Part shown: positions 33,259-40,873 of the stretch, piece by piece | Layout of the letters: every line of letters begins with the position of its first letter | Position numbering within the stretch: position 1 is the stretch's first letter | NCBI GenBank assembly: GCA_964486625.1 | Contig: CAZANW010000002.1 | Coordinates: 1 to 52,743, forward strand | DNA length: 52,743 nucleotides | Reading direction: 5' to 3' | Origin: JAWCQZ01 sp964486625 | GTDB lineage: Archaea > Halobacteriota > Syntropharchaeia > JACQPP01 | The notes under the pieces: model-generated | The model's input: the letters and a program-made list of their open reading frames with translations, nothing else | Told to the model about the DNA's origin: nothing | Database searches by the model: none | Program-made: the position numbers and the translations under genes

Positions 33259-34002
33259 GTGGCCCTTGAGATTGCCCGGCCTGACATCGGCGCCCTCCTC
33301 GCGTCGGACATGGAGACCGAGGACCTCATCGAGCGCCTCGCGGGACTGGCCACCGCGGGCGAAATCAACCCCTGGGACGTGGACATCGTCTCGGTCTACG
33401 ACCGGTTCATGGAGGTCATGGCGGAGAAGAAGCGCCTCGACCTCCGCGTCTCGGGCCGCTCCATCTACTACGCGGCGGTCCTCCTCCGCCTCAAGGCCGA
33501 GGCCCTGAACTTCTACGAGGAGCCCGAGCCGCCGCCCCCGGAGTGGAACGGCTACGCCCACCTCGTGGAGCCCCCCGACCTGCCCCGGCTCCGGTTCATC
33601 CGCCGCGCCCCGCGGCCCGTGGTCTTGGACGAATTGGCCGAGGCCCTGCGCGATGCGGAGACCCTCTACCGCCGCCGCCTGGAGCGGCAGGCCTCCCGCC
33701 CGGTGGACCCCGGGGAGGTCCTCAAGTTCCACGAGGAAGACATCGAGAACCGCATCCGCATCGTGTCGGAGCTCCTGCGGAAACTTTTCGGCCCGCACAA
33801 GACCGTCTGCCTCGACGACCTTCTGGACACCCTCGGCCACGAGCGGCGGACGGTGGTCTTCACCTTCATGGCCCTCCTCTTCCTCGCGACCCGCGGGATG
33901 GTGGCCGCGGCGGACGGGGAGAACCCGCTGCCCGGCGCCGCGGTCTCCATCACCCTCACCCAGGAGGAGCTCTTCGGGACGCTCCTGGTGAACCCGAGAT
34001 GA
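33259..34002 (+). CDS. scpA: Segregation and condensation protein A (kleisin)
   Basis: Encodes 247 residues from a GTG preceded by GGGAGG about nine bases upstream. N-terminal kleisin part shows EDLIERLAGLATAGEINPWDVDIV and ISGRSIYYAAVLLRLKAEAL-like helices that contact SMC; the C-terminal winged helix (about 175-247) has VVFTFMALLFLATRG and ends EELFGTLLV. It bridges the SMC heads. It overlaps scpB by four bases (ATGA). A TATA-like GTTTATTAA at about 33176 could start a separate scpAB transcript. Confidence 0.92.
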   Translation: MALEIARPDIGALLASDMETEDLIERLAGLATAGEINPWDVDIVSVYDRFMEVMAEKKRLDLRVSGRSIYYAAVLLRLKAEALNFYEEPEPPPPEWNGYAHLVEPPDLPRLRFIRRAPRPVVLDELAEALRDAETLYRRRLERQASRPVDPGEVLKFHEEDIENRIRIVSELLRKLFGPHKTVCLDDLLDTLGHERRTVVFTFMALLFLATRGMVAAADGENPLPGAAVSITLTQEELFGTLLVNPR

Positions 34003-34559
34003 CCCAGGCCCCCGGCCCCATCGAGATCATCGAAGCCGCCCTCTTCGCCGCGGGCAAGACGGTCTCCCGGGACGAACTGGCCAAGATGGCGGGGATCGAG
34101 CCGGGCGAGGTGGACCGCCTCGTGAAGGAACTTCGCAAGGCCTATGAGGGCCGGGCGATGGAGATTGCCGACCTCGAGGGGCGCTACATCATGCAGGTCC
34201 GGCCCGCCCTCGCCCCGCGGGTCCGGGCGCTGGCGCCGATGGAGATGGACCCCTCGATTCTCCGGACCCTGAGCATCGTCGCCTACAACCAGCCCGTGAC
34301 CCAGGCCGACGTGGTCCGGGTCCGGGGGGCCAAGACCTACGACCACGTCCGCTTCTTGGAGGAGCGGAAACTCGTCAAGAGCCGGCCCTACGGCCACACC
34401 AAGATTCTCGAGACCACGGAGGAGTTCGATGCATACTTCATGATTGAAAAACTGGAACGGCCCGAGGGGGCCACGCTGACCCTGCCCGCCCCCGGCAGCC
34501 CGGAATCGGCAGCGGTCGAAGTCGCGGTCGAGACCGCCGGGGCGTCAAAAGGTTCTTAA
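33999..34559 (+). CDS. scpB: Segregation and condensation protein B
   Basis: Encodes 186 residues, two winged-helix domains of the KITE type. IEIIEAALFAAGKTVSRDELA marks the first, and LRTLSIVAYNQPVTQADVVRVRG with VRFLEERKLVKSRPYG the second, the most conserved ScpB block. ScpB dimers bind the middle of ScpA and tune the SMC ATPase. The ATGA overlap with scpA implies fixed stoichiometry. The Ala/Val-rich C-terminal tail of about 30 residues is not conserved. Confidence 0.93.
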   Translation: MTQAPGPIEIIEAALFAAGKTVSRDELAKMAGIEPGEVDRLVKELRKAYEGRAMEIADLEGRYIMQVRPALAPRVRALAPMEMDPSILRTLSIVAYNQPVTQADVVRVRGAKTYDHVRFLEERKLVKSRPYGHTKILETTEEFDAYFMIEKLERPEGATLTLPAPGSPESAAVEVAVETAGASKGS

Positions 34560-34580
34560 GGCGCACTCCGAACTCCCGGG

Positions 34581-35783
34581 ATGCTCGGGTTCGACGTTTC
34601 CGAGGAGCAGAAGATGGCGAAGCAGGCCGCGGCCGAGTTCGCGAAGCGGCTCGCCCCCAAGCGGGACAAGGTCCTGCTCCACAAGGACAAGGACGGCTAC
34701 AAGGGCCTCCACGACGAGGCCTGGAAGGGAATGGCCGAGCTGGGCCTCTTCGGCTGCCTCATCCCCGAGAAATACGGCGGCAACGGCCTCGGCCTCCTGA
34801 CGGAGGTCATGATGATGGAGGAGATTGCGAGCCAGGGCCTCGGGAGCCCCGTCATTGTGACCACCACCATGGACGTCTGCTGCCTCCTGCGGGTGGGCAG
34901 CGAGGCCCTGAAGCAGAAATACCTGCCCAAGGTCGCCTCGGGCGAGAGCATGCTCTCCTTCGCCCTCACCGAGCCCGACGCGGGCTCCAACTCGGTCCGC
35001 GTCAAGACCGAGGCGAAGAAGGACGGCAACGTCTACCGCCTCACCGGCCAGAAGATATTCATCACCGGCGCCGACTGGACCGACTCGATGCTGGTCGTGG
35101 CCCGGACCATCCCCTACGAGACCGTGGCCAAGCAGGGCAAGCCCCGCTTCTACGGGCTCTCCCTCTTCATGGTGGACCTCAAGAAGAGCAAGGGCGTCAC
35201 CCTGAGCAAGATTCCCATCCACGGCTTCGAGGGGGCCGAGCAGTTCGTGGTCTTCTTCGACAACGTGGAGGTCCCCGCCGAGAACCTCGTCTACAAGGAG
35301 AACGAGGGGGGCATCGCCCTTTTCAACTCCCTCAACCCCGAGCGCATCATCGCCGCCGCCGACGCCCTCGGCATCTCCGAGTTCGCCCTCCGCCGGGCCG
35401 TGGACTACGCCAAGCAGCGGAAGGTGTTCAAGGACACCCCCATCGGGGCCTACCAGGCCCTCCAGCACCCCCTCGCCGAGTCCCGCATCCAGCTGGAGGC
35501 GGCGCGGCTGCTGACCTACCGGGCCGCCTGGACCTACGACAAGGGCGCCCCGGTCCCCGAGGTCGGGAAGTGGGCCAACATGGCCAAACTCGCCGCCAGC
35601 GACGCCGCCATCAAGACGGTGGACAACGCCCTCGAGACCCTCGGCGGCTACGCGTTCTCCGAGGAGTACGGCATCGTCCACCTGTGGGACATGGCCCGCA
35701 TCCTGAAGACCATCCCCATCAGCCGGGAGATGATTCTGAACTTCGTCGGCGAGCACGTGCTGGGGCTGCCGAAATCCTACTGA
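34581..35783 (+). CDS. Acyl-CoA dehydrogenase
   Basis: Encodes 400 residues with full acyl-CoA dehydrogenase architecture. Visible are the FAD/substrate signature in SFALTEPDAGSN, ITGADWTDSMLV, the middle beta domain, and the C-terminal helical domain with RIIAAADALGISEFALRRAVDY and LGGYAFSEEYGIVHLWDMAR. A catalytic Glu in the EEYG segment is in the expected place. It oxidises acyl-CoA to enoyl-CoA, passing electrons to an electron-transfer flavoprotein not seen here. It begins 21 bases after scpB but is probably a separate unit. Chain-length preference is not predictable. Confidence 0.93.
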   Translation: MLGFDVSEEQKMAKQAAAEFAKRLAPKRDKVLLHKDKDGYKGLHDEAWKGMAELGLFGCLIPEKYGGNGLGLLTEVMMMEEIASQGLGSPVIVTTTMDVCCLLRVGSEALKQKYLPKVASGESMLSFALTEPDAGSNSVRVKTEAKKDGNVYRLTGQKIFITGADWTDSMLVVARTIPYETVAKQGKPRFYGLSLFMVDLKKSKGVTLSKIPIHGFEGAEQFVVFFDNVEVPAENLVYKENEGGIALFNSLNPERIIAAADALGISEFALRRAVDYAKQRKVFKDTPIGAYQALQHPLAESRIQLEAARLLTYRAAWTYDKGAPVPEVGKWANMAKLAASDAAIKTVDNALETLGGYAFSEEYGIVHLWDMARILKTIPISREMILNFVGEHVLGLPKSY

Positions 35784-35994
35784 GGCAACCTGCCGGCGCA
35801 GGTGGGGGTGGTGGCGGGGGGCGGGGAGAGAGAAACGCCGTCGTTTGTCAATCTTCTGAGCAAGAGCGGCGAGACTCTGACAGGTCGCTTTCGAAAAGGC
35901 CGCCCCAGCGGGGGTCGTCGGTCAGGCCGCGCGCTCAGTGGCCTGCTCGCCCTCGCTCGGGCTCCGTCGGCGGCGGTACTGAGCGCCCGCACGG

Positions 35995-36058
35995 CTCGCG
36001 CACATCACAATACTGCCGCCTACGGCCGCCTTCGCGCTGCGGCCCTTGCGCTTGCAAC
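35995..36058. repeat. GC-rich repeat module B, copy 2
   Basis: Reverse complement begins GTTGCAAGCGCAAGGGCCGC and continues with GCCGTAGGCGGCA and GATGTGCGCGAG, parallel to 21341-21404. It overlaps the last codons of pyrC. The preceding 35784-35994 holds GC-rich DNA of similar style and no gene. Confidence 0.75.
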
Positions 36059-37339
36059 GGCCATTTTGGTTGAAACGGGTGCCGGAGGTTCAGTGCCCCG
36101 CCCCTTCCCCGCCAGGAACTTCCCGCCCCCCAGCTTCCCGACGACCTCCCCTTCGCGCACAACCCGCTCCCCCCGCAGATAGACCTCCTCCGGGAACACC
36201 CCCTTCCACCCCTCGAAAGGTGTCCACCCGCATTTGGAGTGCAACTCCCGCCCCCGGAGGGTCCACTCCGCCTTGAGGTCCACAAGCATGAAGTCGGCGT
36301 CCTTTCCGGGCTCCAGGCCGCCCTTCGCCTCCAGCCCCAGAATCGCCGCCGGGCGCCGGCTCAGGAGGTCCACCGCCCGCGGAAGCATGAGGAGCCCCCG
36401 TCGGACCGCCGAGAGGAGGAGCGGCACCATCGTCTCCACCCCGGGCACCCCGGGGGGCGGGTCGGGCCCCCGCTTCTCCTGCCGCGTGTGGGGCGCGTGG
36501 TCGGAGGCGAGCGCGTCGCCGCGGCCCCGGGCCAGCGGGCGCCAGAGGAGGCGCCGGGTCTCCTCGGACCGGAGGGGCGGGTGGCACCAACCGAAGGACT
36601 TGAGGCGGAGCCAGTCGCGCTCGGAGAGAAGCAGGTGGTGGGGGGCCACCTCGGCGGTGAACCCCGCGGCCCGTGCGGCCATGATGGTCCCCGGGAGAGA
36701 GGCGTGGGCGATATGGAGTCTTTTCCTGGGAAATCTCCGGGCCAGCCACTCCACCGCCTCCCGCTCGCACGCCTCGGGCCGGGACTCATCGGACGCGACG
36801 CACGCCCGGCTCTCGGCGTGCACGATGGCCAGCGCCCCGAGGCGAAAGACGGCCCGTAGGCCGCGCTCCAGCGCCTGCGGGTCGAGGCGATGCATGAAAA
36901 TCTCCCCGAACGCGGCGGCCCCGGCGCGCCGGAGGGCGGGCAGGGCCTTGAGGTTAGCCCCGTCGTAGCCCGCGGCGAGGGCGAAGTCCACCCGGCTCCT
37001 GCGGCGCGCCGCAGCGAGTTTCCTCCGGAACGCGGCCACGGTCGTGGCGGGCGGCACGGTGTTGGGCATGTCGAGGACAGTCGTCACGCCTCCGGCGGCG
37101 GCCGCTGCCGAGCCGGTCGCCCAGTCCTCCTTCCGGGCCTGGCCCATGTCGCGGAAGTGGACGTGGAGGTCCACCGCCCCCGGAAGGAGGAGGCGGCCCC
37201 GGCCGCCGATGCGGCGGAGACCGTAGGGGGCGACTTTCGACACGCGCTCGATGCAGCCTCCGCGAACCACCAAGGCTCCCTCGACGAGGGCGTCGCCCCG
37301 GAGGAGGCGGACGTTGTCAACGCAGAAATCGGCGCTCAC
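36020..37339 (-). CDS. pyrC: Dihydroorotase
   Basis: Encodes 439 residues from a GTG overlapping the AMMECR1 stop (GTGA). Amidohydrolase features include the metal ligands of DLHVHFRDMGQ, the carboxylated-Lys position in the AAFGEIFMH region, IVHAES, IAHASLPG and the Asp of ASDHAPHT. It closes carbamoyl aspartate to dihydroorotate in pyrimidine synthesis; type I dihydroorotases and allantoinases are close relatives, but the archaeal context favours PyrC. The last dozen residues (Ala/Arg-rich) are encoded by repeat module B, so the natural stop was probably lost and the reading frame runs into the repeat. Confidence 0.88.
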   Translation of the reverse strand: MSADFCVDNVRLLRGDALVEGALVVRGGCIERVSKVAPYGLRRIGGRGRLLLPGAVDLHVHFRDMGQARKEDWATGSAAAAAGGVTTVLDMPNTVPPATTVAAFRRKLAAARRRSRVDFALAAGYDGANLKALPALRRAGAAAFGEIFMHRLDPQALERGLRAVFRLGALAIVHAESRACVASDESRPEACEREAVEWLARRFPRKRLHIAHASLPGTIMAARAAGFTAEVAPHHLLLSERDWLRLKSFGWCHPPLRSEETRRLLWRPLARGRGDALASDHAPHTRQEKRGPDPPPGVPGVETMVPLLLSAVRRGLLMLPRAVDLLSRRPAAILGLEAKGGLEPGKDADFMLVDLKAEWTLRGRELHSKCGWTPFEGWKGVFPEEVYLRGERVVREGEVVGKLGGGKFLAGKGRGTEPPAPVSTKMAVASARAAARRRP

Positions 37340-37932
37340 CGCTTCCGCCCGTCCAGTTCGATTTCTCGCACCGGTCCGCCAGGGGCCTCCTCCCCAAACA
37401 CCTGCCCCCGGAAGGCGAAGACCTGCGTTCCGGAGACGAGCCACGCGTCCATCGGCAGCCCGGCCTTGGCGCAGGTCTCGCAGAGGAACTCCTCAGAGTC
37501 CCACCCGTGCTCCGCCGCCACCTGGGGCAGCAAGAGGCCCGCCCGCGGGCCGCGGCGGACCACGAGGCCGTGCCCCCCCACTTCCACCCGCTTCGGGAAG
37601 TCGAGGGGCGGGCCTCCGAGGGGCTCGAGGGGGCCGAGGCAGGTGACCTCCACCGAGATGCGGGCCATCTCGCCCGCCCGGACCGGCTCCAGCCGCGGGT
37701 CGCGGGTGGCGGCTGCGGCCGATTCGACCACGGCCCGCCCGAAGGGCTGGAGGGGCTCGGGGCGCCCGATGCACCCGCGGAGGAGTTCGCCGCGCTTCAG
37801 GGTCACGAAGGCCCCCCGGGGCTCGCGGAATACGGCCCCGCCGGGGGGCTCGGGGAGGGCCCGCCGGGCCGCCGCAGCCGTCGCCGCCTCCCGGGCAAGG
37901 CAGACGGCGGCGGTCCCGTCGGCGGAAATCAT
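37336..37932 (-). CDS. AMMECR1-domain protein
   Basis: Encodes 198 residues. The AMMECR1 fold is shown by AFVTLKRGELLRGCIGRPEPL (with the conserved RGCIG core), ISVEVTCLGPLEPL and GLLLPQVAAEHGWDSEEFL with CETCAKAG, all typical. The biochemical function is unsettled; fusion or proximity to Memo is common in nature, and a Memo gene lies at 11542-12372. It overlaps pyrC and is divergent from the RNase P RNA gene, with only 37 bases between, so the two promoters must interleave. Confidence 0.92.
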   Translation of the reverse strand: MISADGTAAVCLAREAATAAAARRALPEPPGGAVFREPRGAFVTLKRGELLRGCIGRPEPLQPFGRAVVESAAAATRDPRLEPVRAGEMARISVEVTCLGPLEPLGGPPLDFPKRVEVGGHGLVVRRGPRAGLLLPQVAAEHGWDSEEFLCETCAKAGLPMDAWLVSGTQVFAFRGQVFGEEAPGGPVREIELDGRKR

Positions 37933-37940
37933 CCGCAGGT

Positions 37941-37948
37941 GTTATAGG
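37941..37948 (+). promoter_or_regulatory. Probable TATA box of rnpB
   Basis: GTTATAGG lies about 27 bases before the predicted RNase P RNA 5' end. The spacing fits; the match to consensus is moderate. Confidence 0.45.
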
Positions 37949-37969
37949 CTCAAAGGATAATCCCTCCTC

Positions 37970-38411
37970 GGGAGCGGGGAAGGGCAGCCGCCGGTCCCGC
38001 GCGGTTCAAACCCGTCGGGGCTGAGGAAAGTCCCCCCACCCGGGCGTCTTCCTCGCGGAAGATGTCCTGAAACGGCGGGCGCCCGCAAGCCCGCGCTTCC
38101 GCGAGGAGGCACGGGCCGGAGGGCGCATCCCGAGAGGGATGGCTCTGGCACAGAAACGGCACTCTGCGCGCCTTGTGCGATGAACCCGCGAGGGCGAGGT
38201 CGGCGTGCAAGAGATGAAACGCCCGCGCAACGGGGCAACCCGGGGTCGCGGGGCGGCGGTTATCCGCCGCGCGAAACCCCGCCGGCGCAAGTCGCTGCGG
38301 CGACGCCAGACGAATGCTGCCGGGCCCCGTGACCCCCCGCCCGGCGGGGGAGCGGTTCCTCCGGGGACCGTGAGAGGGCCCAACCAAAGGGGGCTTACTC
38401 TCCCCACTCCC
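37970..38411 (+). ncRNA. rnpB: RNase P RNA
   Basis: The conserved regions of RNase P RNA are present in order: GAGGAAAGTCC (CR-I, 38023-38033), ACAGAAA (38150-38156), CAGACGAATGCTGC (38307-38320) and GGCTTAC (38392-38398). The ends GGGAGCGGGGA (37970-37980) and TCCCCACTCCC (38401-38411) pair with one mismatch to form helix P1. Length of about 442 suits an archaeal type A RNA. The RNA cuts 5' leaders from pre-tRNAs. A T-rich run at 38417-38423 probably ends transcription. Its last 18 conserved bases are repeated at 48106-48123, taken as the attachment site of an integrated element. Confidence 0.93.
38392..38409 (+). other. attL: 3' end of rnpB used as attachment site
   Basis: GGCTTACTCTCCCCACTC is the 3' end of the RNase P RNA gene and is repeated exactly at 48106-48123. 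A tyrosine integrase starts 57 bases downstream. Confidence 0.75.
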
Positions 38412-38465
38412 AACCATTATTTTTAACACCCATCGATAGCAGTAGACTCATTTGGAGGCATAAAA

Positions 38466-39731
38466 ATGGGCTCGAAATCGAGGGAAGTATTTATACCCCC
38501 CTCAGACCTGGAGCCCGAGATACGACGTCTGGTGGGCGACGAAAACCTCTCCCCGGGTCTCCGGTCGGAGATGGCACGGTACGGCGCCCACCTGAAGGAC
38601 CGGGGGCTCTCCCTCGGGCACCGGACCCGGGAGGTCATGCGGACCCGCGAGTTCCTCCTCCGGTGGAAGCAGCCCGGGCCCCCGGGCCTGGAGGAGGTGA
38701 CCCGCTTCCTCGGCCGCCTCCGGTCGGACGGTCACAAGGAGAAGACCGTCGCCCACTACGCGGGGGCCATCAAGAGGTTCTACACGTGGCGCAACGACGG
38801 GGAGCCGCCCCCGGGGCTCCGCCGGCTGTCGACCTCCCCGCGGGAGAAGAGGAAGATCCGGCCCTTCTGGACCTGGGAGGAGGTGGAGCGGATGCTGGCC
38901 GCCACCGATAGGCCCCAGCACCGGGCCCTCATCATGTGCCTGATGGAGTCGGGGGCCCGGGCGGAGGAGTTCCTCAAGTTGAACGTCGGCGACCTCGTGT
39001 TCGCCCCGGACAGCGGCTACGTGAAGGTCAAGCTGCCGACCGGGAAGACCGGCGAGTACACCCAGCTCTGGATCAAGTCGGTGCCCTATCTCCTGACTTG
39101 GTTTAAGTTCCATCCCGGCCCGCGGAGGGCCGACCGGAGCCTGGAGCCGACGGCCCCGTTGTGGGTCGGGGCCACGCGCCGCAGATACGGCCAGCGATTG
39201 ACCTACCCCGGCCTCTATCACATTCTGCAGGACATCGGGACTGCCGTGGAGGTTCCTGCGGAGAAGAGGAGTCCACACGCAGCCAGAAGGGGAAACGCCA
39301 CTTGGCTGCTCTCCCAGGGTTGGAGCCGAGAAAAAACAAACATGTGGCAAGGTCGCGAAAAAAGCAGCAAATTAATCGATGTCTATGCCCAAGACTTCGA
39401 CTTGTCACAGGAGATGCTGCGAACTGGGGGGCTCGAACCCGCTGCCGCCCAAGCACAGACGGACGAGTTCCGGCCGGTGAAGTGCCAATGGTGCGGCCAT
39501 TACAACGAGGCCCAGCCGCCGCCCAAGAGGTGCGCGGAGTGCGGGAAGCCGCTGACCATCGAGGCAGTGAAGGAGATGGAGGATAAAACCCGGCAGGCCA
39601 CGGACTTCGCCCAACTGGTCGGGGGCGCAATCACGGACCTGTTCCAGTCGCGGCCTGAATTCGAGGCCGCCCTCAAGGAAGCCTTGGAGCGGCGCATGAA
39701 GGCCAAAGCCGGGGATCCGAAGGCCGCCTGA
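38466..39731 (+). CDS. Tyrosine recombinase (integrase) with C-terminal zinc ribbon
   Basis: Encodes 421 residues. GGAGG sits seven bases before the ATG. The N-terminal SAM-like core-binding domain (about 60-125) precedes the catalytic domain: Arg in ESGARAEEFLKL (about 165), the His-x2-Arg box in SPHAARRG (about 275) and the Tyr nucleophile in LIDVYAQ (about 311). A zinc-ribbon CQWCGHYN and CAECGKPL (about 340-360) and a helical tail follow. It would recombine the rnpB-end attachment sequences. The stretch coding residues 255-325 is markedly less GC-rich than the rest, suggesting a mosaic origin. It is the first gene of the element. Confidence 0.9.
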   Translation: MGSKSREVFIPPSDLEPEIRRLVGDENLSPGLRSEMARYGAHLKDRGLSLGHRTREVMRTREFLLRWKQPGPPGLEEVTRFLGRLRSDGHKEKTVAHYAGAIKRFYTWRNDGEPPPGLRRLSTSPREKRKIRPFWTWEEVERMLAATDRPQHRALIMCLMESGARAEEFLKLNVGDLVFAPDSGYVKVKLPTGKTGEYTQLWIKSVPYLLTWFKFHPGPRRADRSLEPTAPLWVGATRRRYGQRLTYPGLYHILQDIGTAVEVPAEKRSPHAARRGNATWLLSQGWSREKTNMWQGREKSSKLIDVYAQDFDLSQEMLRTGGLEPAAAQAQTDEFRPVKCQWCGHYNEAQPPPKRCAECGKPLTIEAVKEMEDKTRQATDFAQLVGGAITDLFQSRPEFEAALKEALERRMKAKAGDPKAA

Positions 39732-39740
39732 CCGAAGGGC

Positions 39741-40364
39741 TCAGGGTGTTTTCCCGCCGATAGGCACAAGTGGCCTGCTTGGCGGCTTGTCCAGAAGACC
39801 CGAGAGAGATCGGATCGTAGCTCGTCTGCGAGTTGTCCCCGTTAGCGCGAGGAGGCGGGCTGCTTGCACTGTCGCATCCGGCCCGCGTTTCTTCAATCCT
39901 TCGAGCAACTCGGCAAATTTCTTGATTTCTCTGTCTCCGAAGAACGGGTGAAGAGTTCTATGGACCTGACGAGGATCCGACTTGGACGTCGCGTCCACGA
40001 TGGCCCGCATTCGAGCATCGTCACTCTGAAAGTAAAACCAGAGAATGGCATTGGCTGCCTCGACGGGCCTCATCTTCGTACCACGGCGACGCTCATCTAA
40101 ACTTTTCAAGTAGCCATCGACGAAGGTGTCCCGGACCGGTGCGTTTGAGGAGTACACGACACGAGCCGGACCCCGAGCAGAGATGCGCTCTCTCTGCACA
40201 GTTCCCTCCTCCACCAACCGGTGAATCCAGCGGGCTGCTGTGGCACGCTTAAGGTGGGAGGCCTGTATCCACCTCTCAAAGGTCGCTTTGCCGTTCAATG
40301 CCGACAATGTTGTAAGCAGGATGCCAGCCGGGTCCTTTCGGGGCCCCACAGACAGTCCCATCAC
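39741..40364 (-). CDS. Winged-helix transcriptional regulator-like protein
   Basis: Encodes 207 residues from a GTG (or 206 from an ATG three bases later). Residues about 12-75 form a probable winged-helix domain with ASHLKRATAARWIHRLVEEG, the recognition-helix pattern. The remainder is helical and of no known family. It converges on the integrase with a 10-base gap, and faces the 40461 operon across an inverted-repeat region, the layout of a phage-type repressor controlling divergent operons. Lower GC than chromosomal genes. Function inferred from layout only. Confidence 0.7.
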   Translation of the reverse strand: MMGLSVGPRKDPAGILLTTLSALNGKATFERWIQASHLKRATAARWIHRLVEEGTVQRERISARGPARVVYSSNAPVRDTFVDGYLKSLDERRRGTKMRPVEAANAILWFYFQSDDARMRAIVDATSKSDPRQVHRTLHPFFGDREIKKFAELLEGLKKRGPDATVQAARLLALTGTTRRRATIRSLSGLLDKPPSRPLVPIGGKTP

Positions 40365-40365
40365 T

Positions 40366-40431
40366 AAGTCTCATACTTGAGATCCAAATAAAAAGGTTCG
40401 CTACAAATACAAAGTATCATATGCGAGACTT
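40366..40431. promoter_or_regulatory. Divergent operator/promoter region with nested inverted repeats
   Basis: AAGTCTC (40366-40372) and GAGACTT (40425-40431) are inverted; inside them ATACTT and AAGTAT are also inverted. AT-rich strings AAATAAAAA and ATACAAAG could be promoter elements for either side. It lies between the putative repressor and the 40461 gene. Confidence 0.5.
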
Positions 40432-40460
40432 TAACATCCTGGCAGAGAAAAGACAGGCCG

Positions 40461-40595
40461 ATGGCGGAGATGAAGGAGGCACCGGCCACGGACGATGCGC
40501 TGCCGGAATGGGCGAGAACGCTGCTTGCACTCCGGGACCGCCTCATCGGTCCGCGACCCGGGGACAAACCGGAACAGAAGGGTGAGCGACGGTGA
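40461..40595 (+). CDS. Small unknown protein of the element
   Basis: Encodes 44 residues, acidic at the start and basic at the end, with a helical WARTLLALRDRLIG core. It is the first gene after the divergent operator. Its stop TGA overlaps the GTG start of the next frame (GTGA), the coupling seen between the following genes too, which is why I list it despite its size. No family recognised. Confidence 0.4.
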   Translation: MAEMKEAPATDDALPEWARTLLALRDRLIGPRPGDKPEQKGERR

Positions 40596-40873
40596 GCCAG
40601 GAACCACAGGGACATCTAGAGACGAGCCTTGGCATAGGAGGCCATGCCGGACTTCGGAGACCCGAAAAACAGTTGAAAACGGAGCTGAAAGACCATCAAG
40701 TATCTCAGTTTCCAGCCACGCTCCCTGTTCAGGGACCCTGTTCAGGTATCAGTGCAGATATCTGGTTCGGCTTTGGTGTGCCTAAGTTCAGGTACCTGTG
40801 CAGGTATCGGTTCAGATTTTGGCCCCCGTACGTTCAGGTACCTGTTCATGCTCAGGAGGGGGATAGTCGATGA
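40592..40873 (+). CDS. Possible small protein overlying the iteron cluster
   Basis: Encodes 93 residues from a GTG overlapping the previous stop; its own stop overlaps the next ATG (ATGA). The second half is dictated by the GTTCAGGTACCTG repeats and reads as an odd aromatic/Arg-rich string (FRYLCRYRFRFW). The repeats may be the functional feature and the reading frame incidental, or the frame may be kept open for coupling. No family recognised. Confidence 0.35.
   Translation: MSQEPQGHLETSLGIGGHAGLRRPEKQLKTELKDHQVSQFPATLPVQGPCSGISADIWFGFGVPKFRYLCRYRFRFWPPYVQVPVHAQEGDSR
40726..40856. repeat. Iteron-like cluster of GTTCAGGTACCTG units
   Basis: Units related to GTTCAGGTAYCNGTGCAG occur at about 40726, 40739, 40785, 40800, 40810 and 40832, several containing the palindrome AGGTACCT. 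They sit just ahead of the RHH-like/coiled-coil gene at 40870. Such arrays are typical of replication-initiator, partition or repressor binding sites. Confidence 0.65.
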
